From: Schistosoma mansoni | Lineage: Eukaryota > Platyhelminthes > Trematoda > Strigeidida > Schistosomatidae | Direction of reading: 5' to 3' | DNA length: 64,000 bases | NCBI RefSeq assembly: GCF_000237925.1 | Contig: NC_031497.1 | Span: forward strand, 21,000,325 to 21,064,324 | Shown here: positions 10,801-20,489 of the stretch, in pieces | Layout of the letters: each line of letters begins with the position of its first letter | Position numbering within the stretch: the stretch's first letter is position 1 | Translations under genes and position numbers: made by a program | The notes under the pieces: model-generated | Database searches by the model: none | What the model was told of the DNA's origin: nothing | What the model saw: only the letters and a program-made list of their open reading frames with translations

Positions 10801-13800
10801 TGGGACTCCTCAACAATGCATAAGTGTATTCCAATGAAACTTAATTTATTCTAAACTGAGTACTCAAACTTCAAAACTATATTATTTTAGGTGGTGAGTT
10901 TCTAGTGGTTTGGACTACATCATGAATTTAATAAAGTTAGAGATATAAATATGATGTATAGCCAGGCCAACTAGTTGTATAAGCTTAGTGTCACCTAATA
11001 CGTCTCGAATTCTATCATTACACGGATAGACTTACGTGTTGTGTAAGACTGATTACTTGTACAATTTGTACACATTTATACTTCCAGTTGGTAATTTCGG
11101 TCAATATAGCCTGTGACGTTCATATCTCGATCTTAATTAATAGATCGGAAAAGTATATTTATGTTCACATGAAAATCCAGGTTATAACGGAATCATCGAA
11201 TCTTAGTTTTGCTGATCTAAAGATGTGATGCCCTTTGGACGGTTTTATAGTTACGTGTTCAAAATTATTTGAAGTTTTTAGTGAACATTACTGAAAAGTC
11301 CCAAATAGCATGCAACAGCTATTCAGTGTATTTTAATGTTAGTTTGGGACAAAACTAAATTTCATATTCGAAAGGGGTTTTGTGGAGATTTTAGTAATTT
11401 TATATAGTTGAGATCATGAGTCGATTGAAGCTAGACCACCATGGAAAACCTGGAAGCACTAGACGGCCGTTTCGTCCTATTGTGGGACTCCTCCTCCTTC
11501 TGATAATAATCATATGCTCACTAGTGACTGGCTCCATCAGGTATTTCCTGGAGTTCTAGTGAGAAGCAGTAACCAGTGGAGTTCAACCAGGTCTGTTGGG
11601 AGATATTAACTCACTGAAGACATTGGTGAATGGTTACTCGATTTCGTGGATTGGTTAAAGTTAGACATTAACACCGTTGGATGTCAGCTAGCTCAGTGGT
11701 CTATAGGTTAAGTGATCGCGCGTGAGACTTGTAGGTCCTGGGTTCAAATCTCGCGGGGCGAGGTCGTGGATGCTCATTATTTACAAGGAACTAAAATCTA
11801 TCAGGAAAAAGTAGACTCTTACCATAGCTTACTCGATTGCTACACAGTGTCCTCTCTATTTGCTCAATGTCTCACACCTGTCGACATAATCAATAACNNN
11901 NNNNNNNNNNNNNNNNNNNNNNNNNNNNNNNNNNNNNNNNNNNNNNNNNNNNNNNNNNNNNNNNNNNNNNNNNNNNNNNNNNNNNNNNNNNNNNNNNNNN
12001 NNNNNNNNNNNNNNNNNNNNNNNNNNNNNNNNNNNNNNNNNNNNNNNNNNNNNNNNNNNNNNNNNNNNNNNNNNNNNNNNNNNNNNNNNNNNNNNNNGAA
12101 ACGGCCGTCTAGTGCTTCCAGGTTTTCGGAGGTGGTCTAGCTTCAATTGACTCATGATCTCAGCTATATAAACTTCATATTATTTATTTTTCAATGTAAA
12201 AAATAATTTTTTTTGTAACGGTTAATCAAATAGTCATCTTTATGGGATTTCATTTTGGCAAAAAAGATTGAGTAATGACCATGTTTTCCATTTCACTTAC
12301 TTGGTATTGCTGTCATCGTATTGTTTTTACTTTAATTAAAGTGTTCATCATTTCATTTGTCTAACTGGTCATCCTGACTCGAAAAATGTGTGGTATAAAA
12401 ACCTACATGTAGGTACGAAAGATTGATTTTCAATCATTAGCCTCCAGAATTGTAATCTGAATTCAAATAGCTGGTTATTAGTTATGTTAATTTGCATTCA
12501 AGCTAATCTTAATGTACTGTTCAACGTAGATAGATGTCCGTTTTTTTTCTTTGATGAACATATTTATATTTGAGAATGGTGTTTATTATTGATTGTTTTC
12601 ATTGAGAGCACCACTAACAACAATAAGGGGACATTGAATATTTGTTTTATCCTAGATTAGGGTTCCTGAAGAGTACGCAACTATTTATTTAAATCGTCTA
12701 ATTAACATTTAGTCTTAATTTTTTGTTGTCACAATATCATTTGTTTGCTTTTTTTCCACAGCTGATACAATCTATAGCTCCATGTTCAGTTTCACAAAAT
12801 GTAGTTATTGCTATGGCTGGTTTAACAAAAGTTTTTATTGGAGAACTAGTTGAAGAGGGTAAGTAGAACCTCCTTTTCATCAAAATGTGCATACATGAAT
12901 AATTTATCTCATTGTTATGACTTTTACCCTGTCAATTATTACGTGATTAAATCGTCAATCAAAATATCAACTAATATAACCTTATCATATTGAAGGTTTG
13001 TGGAAACTGTAGTAATTTAATGGTTGAATTCATAAGTTGATTTAAGCTAGACCACCATTGAAAACCTGGAAGAACTGGACGGCCGTCTTGTCCCGAGTTC
13101 AGGATCATGGTGCGTACTATTGGGAAGTCCCATACTAGGACGAAATGGCCGTCCAGTGATTTCAGGTTTCCTATTATGGTCTAGTTTAAATTGACTAATG
13201 AATTAAACCACTAAATTAATATGACCTTGTTCTCGTGTTAACTCTGAATCCTGATTGGTCTTTCTTGCCCAGTCATTCCCATCGAGTCCAAAAAGCAATC
13301 TCAACCTCTACTGTATGAACCGTGTATTTCAGACATACATGGTTCATATACAAGGAAACAAGACCGCATCATACTATAAAATAAAAAATAACAACTATAC
13401 ATGACCAAACCAAAAGGCGGCTGTAAGTGTGAGAGACTGTAACTAATAAGTTGGGAATAAGTTAAGAATGGTAAATTGTATCACAATAACCTATAGGTCA
13501 AATGAAAGGAATACGAATATATATAGTTTGCTTACTTAGTAATTACCCAATAAGAATATATGTAATAACAGTCCATAAATAAATCCTAGTCCACCCCTCC
13601 AAATGCCCTGGTACGGCCGAGAGTGGAGAGAGTCCTCTCTCCCTCTCTAAATGCTCTCATATGGCCACGCGTATATAGCCCCTGACAGGGAAGTCCTACT
13701 CATTGCCTTCTGGTGGTGGGGGTGTTGTTTACGAAATTGAGGACAAAAAGCGAATGTACGGCGCTTTAACCGGGTTGGTGGACACGGAAAGTCAACCTAG

Positions 13801-16800
13801 GGAAGTTGGAAAACCCTGATTCCAAACCAATGGTGCACATGGGCTCCAGTATCCTGAGGAACAAAAGGCGTATGAACCAATTGTTGGTCACCGGCTACCA
13901 TGGGACTGCTTCTCCTCACGATACTCCACTGCCTTGTGGGTTATATCTTTAGGTCAAAGGCTCCGGATGTGGCTTCCTAAGAAAACTACCTGCTTCGATT
14001 TGGGTACCTGGGCAGTATCACAGCCCTCACACAAATCAAATGAGATTTGTGAGGCGCATATTTATCTGGTGCTTCTTTGTACTAATATTTATGTGTTTAA
14101 ATAAATAAATAATTCCTACTAGTTATCAATCATTTATTTTTAGTTCGAATGTAACACTAATCAAATGTTATTTATTGCTATAAAATTCTCAAAGGCATCG
14201 CTTTTAGGGTTCATTTTGTCTATCTTATAAATATGTAATAGATAATATTTAAATGACATTAAACGGCTTTAATCCTCTTGATTTGTATGGCTTGAGAATA
14301 CTTTATCTTCCATAGGACTCCAGTAGGAACTCTTACTCTTTAGCTCTATCATTCGATCTTGAATATGTTATTCATTTTCTGTGTAATAACCTTCACTCTT
14401 TTTCTGTCTAATTATTCCACCAATTAGTGTCTCATCATGTCCTGCTTTCCAATTTCAGTGGTAGCTTATGAATGCGAGCGCATCGTACGATAAAGTTGTC
14501 TTTTGTAGAGATAGTAGAAACTCCTCTTACAAAATATTTAATCATCTTTCCTCGATTCCACGTGTGAATAATGGTTATTTATTATTTATTTATTTATTTA
14601 AACATATAAACATTGGTACAAGGAGGCACCAAACAGATATGCGCCGCATAAATCATTCGACTTGTGTGAGGGCTGGGATACTGCTTGGGTGCCCAGACCG
14701 AAGCAGATCGTTTACTTAGGGGGCCACACCCTGAGCCTTTGACCTAAAGATCTAATCCATAAGACAGTGGAGCATCATACGGAGATGCAGTTCCATGGTA
14801 TCCGGTGACCGACGATTGTTTCATACGCCATTTGTTCTCTCAGGATACTGGAGTTCATGTACACCATTGGTTTGGAATCAGAGTTTTCCAACTCCTCTAG
14901 GTTGACTTTTCGTGTCGACCAACCCGATTCGCTTTTCATTCTTTCAATTTCGTAAACAGTAATGCCACGAGAAGGCAGTGAGTACAACTTCCCTGGCAGT
15001 GGTTGCGTGTACGTGGCCATATGAGGGCATTTCGAGAGGGATAGCTAACTCTCCCCACTCTCAGCCGTACCAAGGCATTTGGAAGCTTGAATAATGGTTA
15101 AAATGTCGCTTTTCGTATATGATTAGGTCATAATGAGTTCTGTATTGCTTGTAGAATAATAATTCAGTCTATACCCCACATTGTGTAAAATACACTAGCT
15201 TGTTATAGTATTTCATCATTTGTACCGATCCGTTCATCAGAATGATTTAAAATGTCTATTCTCATCATTTTATCCTTAACTGTAAAAACTCGAACATTAG
15301 AGAAATATTGAAATTGATTAACTATGAATGGACTAAATCGACAGGTCACCCCTTCCAAATATCAATTAAAATGGTCGTTTTATTCCTTTCTAAAAGAGTT
15401 TATAAAACTTCTTCACAATACAAAAGTACTATGAATTGATTCGATCTAGAAAATCTATTTGAAACAGAATTTTAAATGCTTTAAGAATACTTTCAAGACG
15501 TACATCTTCTCGTACATCATTTCTGTATTGTTGATAAAGAGAACTGAAAATTAAAACTTTTGGAGGCCCACAAGAAGTCTTCGAAATAGCTTTCAAAAAC
15601 TGGAAAGAGGCTGATAATACTTCGTTTAATTAGCTTCCAGCAGAAAGTTCCTTGAGAGTTCGAGGAAAACGATTGATTATGTGTTAGATCTTAATTAGAT
15701 AATCGTCAATTTTGTCACGAATTTCTGCATGTTTCCAAAAGCTTCTAGAATATCATCGTCATGCACTAACTTATAAACTCCTTTTTTTCTTCATTGAAAC
15801 TAACTTTGAAAGTAAGGCTTCTTCACATGCGTCTCGCCCTCTGTTCGGCTTTCACGTGTAGGAGATTTTTATCAGACTTGGAAGCGGTAGAAAGTCAGTG
15901 TCAAACGTTCATATCTTAAACGTATCTGTAGTCGGAAAATATATATGGATAACATTTAACAACAAGACTTATTCTTTTATTATCTGAGGCTTTTCTTTGT
16001 TTTTCTGTCATAACAACGAATGTTCGGTTAAATCTTTCATTCTGTATATCTCAAATAAACTAGTAATCATGTCAGAGGTGCTGCATTTGTATGAATTAGA
16101 ACACAGACCAATCTAGCAAACGCACCGTAAATAAAATGAATCACAAGTTCTGACTTCGATAACCAACTACCCCAAGAAGATTCTTCTACCAACGGAAAAC
16201 TAGTCAATTGAAAAATAAGGGGTACTAAACGCCCTATTTTTAATCTATTTATAAGTATATATGTTCACGACCAACTTGAAGAACTGATAAAACTGACGAC
16301 CTGAAAACTATTTTTGTCATTGAAATGATAGCGAAAATGTGTAGCTCAGATGAATCCATTCGAATATGTTTCAGTCACCTAAGTGAGTTGTCTAACTATA
16401 ACGCTTCTGTTATCTTTCTGGACAAGATTAGTAGCGCCCAGACAAATAGAAATCACCATTTTAGAATTAAAAGGACTAGCAATTGGTTTTCCTCAAACCG
16501 TTTGTCATCTTCTATATTCTGATTAATTTTGTATTAGGTTGATCTCTGACTATCTGATTGATTGATCTGATTCTCATCAACTGATAGATTCCATATGTCA
16601 AGATGCTTATCAATTACAGATTGACCCAAGTACTAGCGGTTTAAAAATTATACGGTATTCTTATGATTTACTCGGTTCAAATATGTTACATTATGTCGGG
16701 TGATTTTTGTATGTATAACTATCGACATAAATAGTTTACGATAGTGTTAACAATATGTACTATGGGTGAAATAGACTTCAGTTACAATATTTGTATACCA

Positions 16801-17914
16801 AATGTAGTTGTACACAAGGGGATTCCTCGTGCTTATTCTCAAAAAGTTAACCTCTATAAAGGATCTCGCCTACGCCATATCCGTCTAGCAACCAAAGGAC
16901 AGGTTTACTGCACAGCAGTTCGTTCTGTCCTACTTTATGGCAGTGAAACATGGTCGGTAAGAGTAGAAGATATTCGTAGGCTACTAGTATTCGATCATAG
17001 GTGTCTTCGAAGCATTGCTCGTATATTCTGGGACCACCGGGTAAGTAATGCAGTTGTTAAGAAACGGGTACTAGGTAAGGATGCCATCTCAACTGATGAA
17101 GTTTCACTACTTCATCAGTTGAGATGGCTGGGACACGTGTTACGTATGCCCAACCATCGACTGACCCGACGTGCAATCTTTTATGGTGTAGGAGTAAGTT
17201 GGAAGAAAGCTAGGGGCGGACAGATCAAAACGTCGCACAAATCCATGAAGTCACTGACAATTGGACTGAGCCATGTTGGTAGGTGTAGACTACCTGGTTA
17301 GGATTCGCGAGATGATAGCAATCGATGGTTAGAGACCTTAAATGACATGGCTCAAAATCGTTTGCAATGGCGAAGGTGCATCCACACTTTGTGTTCTACC
17401 AAATTCTAATCTGAATTCCTTATGTCTCTATCTTTTTTTCTTTCCAAATTTACTTCATTGGATTATACTTCTTCAATAACATCTTCAACCCCTAATCTTT
17501 CGGATTACTGCTTATACTCTTACCACTTCTACCACTATGGGATTTGAATCGACAACTGCATCTCTGTGTTAATGTGGTATGGCAACTCGAACTGATGTCC
17601 GTACGTACGAAGTTCTACGTTGTGACTGACTGACCAACTAACCTGTATAAAGCTTTGATATTTGTTCGACTTTCTATTTAATCTCCCTTCAAATTTATCT
17701 GAACATTTGACTACCTGAATATTGATTCGTCGAACTACTGTGTTTTTTTTTTGTATTATCGATTTTTAATTACTTTTTTTTCATAGCATTAAATTACAAA
17801 GAACAATTAGGTGAAAGTGGACCGTTAAAACCAAAGCATATTAGAGAAGCTTATCGTATATTATCAGATGAACGACGATGTTGTACAGAAACGCCAGAAA
17901 ATCCTCTTTTATAA
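4668..17914 (+). CDS. TAF11: TAF11, TFIID subunit 11 (four coding exons)
   Basis: Coding exons are 4668-4862, 6757-7191, 12762-12858 and 17787-17914, together 855 nt or 284 residues plus stop. All joins keep frame (phases 0, 0, 1) and use GT/AG borders. TAF11 is a histone-fold subunit of the general transcription factor TFIID; it pairs with TAF13 in the nucleus and acts in RNA polymerase II initiation. The fold is clear: [20 protein letters not shown] and TFTKAVVRR at the end of exon 2, [20 protein letters not shown] and FIGELVEE in exon 3, then [13 protein letters not shown] in exon 4. These match the order and spacing in animal TAF11. The N-terminal half is low complexity, with a long Asp/Glu run in exon 2 (about residues 118-142). 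The C-terminus after the last helix is shorter than I recall for the human tail. The family call is secure; the start in exon 1 is less so. Confidence 0.93.
5765..5990 (-). repeat. Dispersed repeat C, fragment in TAF11 intron 1
   Basis: On the minus strand this matches 18545-18700 over about 190 bp. Shared landmarks are GACCGCCAAT(C/T)AGAGAGCAG, CTCGGTCCTGCTTT-like and CAGTTAAGT. The class of the element is not known to me. Confidence 0.65.
6095..6625 (-). mobile_element. 510-bp retroposon R510, copy 1
   Basis: Minus strand. It begins near CCCCCGAAAGCCCTGGTACG and ends with TATTTATGTGTTTAAAC, followed by an A-rich tail. Same sequence as the copies at 13598, 14578 and 59867. It lies in TAF11 intron 1. 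No long open frame and no clear pol III boxes, so it may be a LINE-derived non-autonomous element. Confidence 0.85.
6757..7191 (+). CDS. TAF11: TAF11 coding exon 2, acidic tract and start of histone fold
   Basis: The exon begins after TTTTTTAAACAG and ends at AGACGA before a consensus GTAAGT donor, giving 145 whole codons. The first part is Ser/Thr-rich. The middle is an almost unbroken Asp/Glu tract, and the last 35 residues are the first helices of the TAF11 histone fold. Reading into the intron adds only VSL before a stop. Confidence 0.92.
7310..7545 (+). mobile_element. 3' end fragment of a LINE
   Basis: Shares its terminal segment with the LINE fragment ending at 17640: GTATGGCAACTTGAACTGAT and CTACGTTGTAGCTGACTGAC are recognisable in both. 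Only untranslated 3' sequence is left. It lies in TAF11 intron 2. Confidence 0.65.
7546..7898. other. TAF11 intron 2, unassigned stretch
   Basis: A/T-rich intron sequence without a recognised repeat. It contains a second, diverged GTTGCCACACCACAC-like segment near 7790. Confidence 0.4.
7899..8262 (-). repeat. Sm-alpha-type tandem repeat, interrupted by assembly gap
   Basis: A complete minus-strand unit; the motif GCAAAGATGGATAGTGGCTA recurs at 7899 and 8233, so the unit is 334 bp. Its hammerhead (7918-7972) is damaged in the core (ATGACGA, GAGA). The B box reads GGTACTGGGTTCGAGTCCC on the minus strand. The second unit is cut off by the gap after 30 bases. Confidence 0.9.
8263..8462. other. 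Assembly gap of 200 N
   Basis: Exactly 200 unknown bases inside an Sm-alpha array. The same 30 bases lie on both sides of it. Confidence 1.
8488..8543 (-). ncRNA. Hammerhead ribozyme, Sm-alpha type, intact
   Basis: Minus strand: stem I ATCCAG/CTGGAT, core CTGACGA, stem II GTCC-loop GAAATA-GGAC, core GAAA, stem III ACGC/GTGT with no loop, and C at the cleavage position. All conserved positions are present. This is the best preserved hammerhead of its family in the window and fits the published schistosome Sm-alpha ribozyme. Confidence 0.88.
8640..8696 (+). ncRNA. Hammerhead ribozyme, Sm-alpha type, damaged
   Basis: Core TTGACGA instead of CTGACGA and a weakened stem III and stem I (CTGGCT). 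Stem II GTCC/GGAC is intact. Probably inactive. Confidence 0.7.
8726..9235. other. TAF11 intron 2, unassigned T- and A-rich stretch
   Basis: Many T- and A-runs, no gene and no recognised repeat. Confidence 0.45.
9236..9553 (+). repeat. Dispersed repeat D, copy 1
   Basis: About 320 bp, also at 25500-25806 (minus) and 31697-32040 (plus). Shared landmarks are TTGCAGAAGGAACAGTGAAG, ACTGTATGGTTATTAGAATT and ACATTCGATTGTCCCCAGTC. No open frame. Family unknown. Confidence 0.75.
9554..10739. other. TAF11 intron 2, unassigned
   Basis: A/T-rich, with only short open frames and no repeat I recognise. Confidence 0.45.
10745..10812 (-). mobile_element. HHR-TIR element, arm fragment
   Basis: GAAAACCTGGAAGCATTGGG to CGTCCTAGTATGGGACTCCTCA is a decayed left arm of the hammerhead element described at 38602-39150. 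Only one arm is left. Confidence 0.65.
10813..11373. other. TAF11 intron 2, unassigned
   Basis: No gene or repeat recognised. Confidence 0.45.
11374..12180 (+). mobile_element. HHR-TIR element, long copy with assembly gap
   Basis: The left arm (11374-11505) begins GGGGTTTTGTGGAGATTTTA and runs through a minus-strand hammerhead remnant. A body follows that contains GTCTGTTGGGAGATATTAAC, then a tRNA-like part: A-box-like TCAGTGGTCTATAGGTTA at 11693 and B-box-like GGGTTCAAATC at 11739. A gap follows, then the right arm GAAACGGCCGTCTAGTGCTTCC to CATGATCTCAGCTATATAA. The ends are inverted repeats. Located in TAF11 intron 2. Confidence 0.82.
11898..12097. other. Assembly gap of 200 N
   Basis: Exactly 200 unknown bases, placed between the tRNA-like body and the right arm of an HHR-TIR element. 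Confidence 1.
12181..12761. other. End of TAF11 intron 2, unassigned
   Basis: A/T-rich; the polypyrimidine tract and CACAG acceptor of exon 3 lie at its end. Confidence 0.5.
12762..12858 (+). CDS. TAF11: TAF11 coding exon 3, central histone-fold helix
   Basis: A short 97-nt exon after a CTTTTTTTCCACAG acceptor. It encodes [20 protein letters not shown] followed by [12 protein letters not shown], the best conserved part of TAF11. It ends with one extra G before GTAAGT (phase 1), which completes an Ala codon with exon 4. Confidence 0.93.
13023..13212. mobile_element. HHR-TIR element, short palindromic copy
   Basis: Both arms are present with almost no body between them. The left arm CTAGACCACCATTGAAAACC, with GACGGCCGTCTTGTCC, faces the right arm GGACGAAATGGCCGTCCAGTG to CTAGTTTAAATTGACT. 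Both hammerhead cores are decayed. Located in TAF11 intron 3. Confidence 0.78.
13240..13585 (+). repeat. Dispersed repeat C, copy in TAF11 intron 3
   Basis: Matches 18700-19010 in the same order: ACTATAAAATAAAAAATAAC, AAGAATGGTAAATTGTAT, CTATAGGTCAAATGAA and CAGTCCATAAATA. Family unknown. Confidence 0.7.
13598..14112 (+). mobile_element. 510-bp retroposon R510, copy 2
   Basis: Plus strand from CCCTCCAAATGCCCTGGTAC to TATTTATGTGTTTAAATAAATAAATAA. The tail of AAAT repeats at the 3' end fits target-primed reverse transcription. Located in TAF11 intron 3. Confidence 0.87.
14578..15087 (-). mobile_element. 510-bp retroposon R510, copy 3, with target duplication
   Basis: Minus-strand copy of the same sequence with an AAAT-repeat tail at its 3' end (TTTATTTATTTATTTAAAC on the plus strand). 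A perfect 13-bp direct repeat TGAATAATGGTTA flanks it at 14565-14577 and 15088-15100, so its borders are exact. Confidence 0.92.
15101..16743. other. TAF11 intron 3, unassigned
   Basis: About 1.6 kb of A/T-rich intron. Only short open frames and no repeat that I recognise. Confidence 0.45.
16744..17640 (+). mobile_element. LINE 3' fragment (reverse-transcriptase C-terminal region)
   Basis: An open stretch of 185 codons reads [20 protein letters not shown], then [15 protein letters not shown], then [20 protein letters not shown]. This is the C-terminal region shared by RTE- and CR1-like LINE proteins. The frame then breaks; the 3' part of the coding region ([13 protein letters not shown]) and an untranslated end follow. 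The reverse-transcriptase core itself is missing. It is a different family from the long RTE copy in this window. It ends about 150 bp before TAF11 exon 4. Confidence 0.82.
17787..17914 (+). CDS. TAF11: TAF11 coding exon 4 and stop
   Basis: Begins after TTTTTTTTCATAG. It encodes [31 protein letters not shown] and a short Cys- and Pro-containing tail, then TAA. The LKPKHIREA segment is the family's last conserved helix. Confidence 0.92.
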
Positions 17915-17989
17915 TATATGTGTATATGAGTTTTAGGGTGTTTTTTTCTATCTTTATTAATGTGTTAATGTATTCTAACTTCTTCCCTA

Positions 17990-17995
17990 AATAAA
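17990..17995 (+). promoter_or_regulatory. Polyadenylation signal of TAF11
   Basis: A canonical AATAAA lies 76 nt after the TAF11 stop codon in an A/T-rich 3' untranslated region. Confidence 0.7.
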
Positions 17996-18021
17996 AAAGA
18001 ACACTTGTAAAATATTAAAAA

Positions 18022-18215
18022 ATATTATCATAAGGGTTTTTTTGTGAAGATTTAGTATTTTCATAGTTGAAAGTGTAAGTCAATTGAAGCTAGACCACTA
18101 TGGAAAACCTGGAAGCACTGTAGGCCGTTTCGTCCTATTGTGGGACTCCTCAGCAGTGCGCATCCACGACTTCGCCTCGCGAGGTTGATTACTGAATAGT
18201 TATACACACGATTTT
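18022..18215 (-). mobile_element. HHR-TIR element, left-arm copy just after TAF11
   Basis: AGTCAATTGAAGCTAGACCA through a hammerhead in minus orientation (18108-18165), followed by a B-box remnant (CGCCTCGCGAGGTTG). On the minus strand the ribozyme has core CTGAGGA, stem II GTCC/GGAC and GAAA, but stem III and the cleavage site are damaged. It starts about 30 bp after the TAF11 poly(A) signal. Confidence 0.8.
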
Positions 18216-18479
18216 CCCCGGGGAAGGGTTAACCACTGACTAAACTACATTAATATGAACCAAAGTTTATATATAACATCAAATTTTACGCTCATACTTT
18301 GGAGACTGAAGATAATATTTGAATTTTGTGGCGGTTTGATTCAAATTTACAGTCGAGAATTAAGTTTTTCTACTATTAAACTACATTATTTTTAAATACC
18401 AGGGTTGTTATTATGAACTATTTAAAACATACATATCTTTATATAATCCCTATTTTGTCAGCTATGATTGTTGAGATGG

Positions 18480-19020
18480 TTTTTGAACCATATTTTCTTT
18501 CCTAACTATTTATCTACAAGTTGTGTTATATCGATTGGGTGAGTGCCCAGTTAATATATATGAACGTTATATGACCGCCAATTAGAGAGCAGCGATTTTA
18601 TCGATCGGATCCAATGATGCACAAAATCCTATGAGCAGTCTTGAGCACTACTCGGTCCTGCTTTCTGCCTAGCCCAGCCAGTTAAGTTCAGAACACCAAT
18701 AACAGCTTCTGCAATATCAATCATTATTCTCAAACATACTGGGTTTATATACCAACCAAACTGACCACATCGTACCATAAAATAGAAAATAACATTTGTA
18801 CAAGATTTGGCCAAATGTGTCTGTGAATAGGGGGAACAGTAAATAAAGGACTAGATATAACTCAAGAATGGTAAATCGTATAATAATAGTCTATAGGTCA
18901 AAATGAAGCTTATAATAAGAGGGATACGAGTATGAACAGTTTAGTTACTTAACAATTATACAATAGGAAATATACATATCACATTGGTCCATAAATAGTT
19001 CTCAAAGTTACCATTCATAA
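18480..19020 (+). repeat. Dispersed repeat C, longest copy
   Basis: The longest of three copies (others at 5765-5990, minus, and 13240-13585). Landmarks: GACCGCCAATTAGAGAGCAG, CAGCCAGTTAAGTTCAG, GGGTTTATATACCAACC, CAAGAATGGTAAATCGTA. No open frame. It could be an old LTR or other non-coding part of a retroelement, but nothing in it decides this. Confidence 0.65.
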
Positions 19021-20489
19021 ATCTCCGCGGGATATAAATGCTAAATGATATAAATGCGATAACATTAGTCATGATAATTATGTAAATAATAAAAATCTTC
19101 ATATTTATCTCCACATCGAAATTTGCCCTACAATGAAATGTTTTTTCCCAGAACTGTAATCAGAAAAAATATAGCTGTATCTACTGTGCAAGCTTCTTAT
19201 AGTTAATGTTTCAGCTGTTTGCCAGGCGACCACCGATTCGTAAACATTATCCAGTTCGATATGGAACCATTTCTATGGGACTATTACTTTAAAGATGATA
19301 TTTTCAATGAAATATCAACTTTTGCACCTTCTAATAAACACGTTTTTATGTCCAAATTTCTATAAGTCACTGACTCCAGTCTTGATCTCACAGAAATTTA
19401 CTAGATTTAATGATGCGTTTAGTACCCACTGATTGTAGTTTATTCCAGAAATATATTAATTGGTCGCTCAGTAGTGACCTTTATCATTGTTGTTAAATCC
19501 TTGGTGCCGATCGAATTTTAATGATCAAGTTGCAACTTGACCACTAATATAAGTAAGTGAACATATTCTACTGTATGTATTGAGGGTAGTCAACAGTAGG
19601 GTCTGGACCTAAGGGTCCTGCTAATTGGCAGTCATCAGCAGGACGTACTAGGAATCTTGAGGAAATCGATCCTCCCAGTGGGATTCAAACAGACGTTACG
19701 TAGCTCTACAGACTGAAATTTTATCTTGATTGATTAATCCACGTAGATTGAACTCAAATCCTACAGGGAGCATCATCTACCTCATGACCGCACATACGAA
19801 ACAGTTGTTCAGTTCTCCCAGATTACTAGTAGTTCTCTAGCCGGTATTGGTGGGTTACAAAGACTATTTCCAAACTGGACGGATTTATGAAAAATATTAA
19901 CTAAACAATAAAGATACTTTCATGTACGTTAGAAAGAGTTTTAAGCATATGACTCGGAAAATCAATTCTTTCCTAATATTAGGAAATACATTGTTTATTC
20001 ACCGTGTTCAGATAACCATTTCTTCTACACATAATCAACATAAACAGTTATTAATTGAAATAAGTGGTATTATATATTTATATGGACATTTCCAGCCTCA
20101 AAGTTTAACTTCAAATGACAGTACATGTTGAGATAAGTGGACGTAGGTAATAACCCATGTATATGATATCTCAATTGTCTCAGAGTTACTTTTCATTGAT
20201 TGTATTACCCTTGCTGATTGGAACCGAATAAAAAACTTTAACTGTAGGGGAAAACACCAATCAATAAGTTTTGATTTTAAGTTATTTTAACTGTAACGCT
20301 GAACGAAACGTACTTTTCCAGAGTTTTATTTGCATTTGAAAGATGTTTAAGTACCTCACTGAAGTAGATTGTGATAATTTGATGCAGAAAAAGAAAATAC
20401 TTCTAAAACTCACTAAACTAACGCAGACATTTTTTTTAGATATCCACGTTATTATTAAGAATAGCAAAACAGGTAGAGCAGAACAAAAT
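19021..20489. other. Intergenic stretch, unassigned
   Basis: A/T-rich with only short open frames. The part at 19580-19770 (CCTCCCAGTGGGATTCAAAC) has a repeat-like look but no second clear copy here. Confidence 0.4.

Noticed and set aside
19580-19770. Another tRNA-like repeat head (CCTCCCAGTGGGATTCAAAC)
   Set aside because: No second clear copy and no A box at the right distance. A faint echo at 33880-33960 was not convincing.
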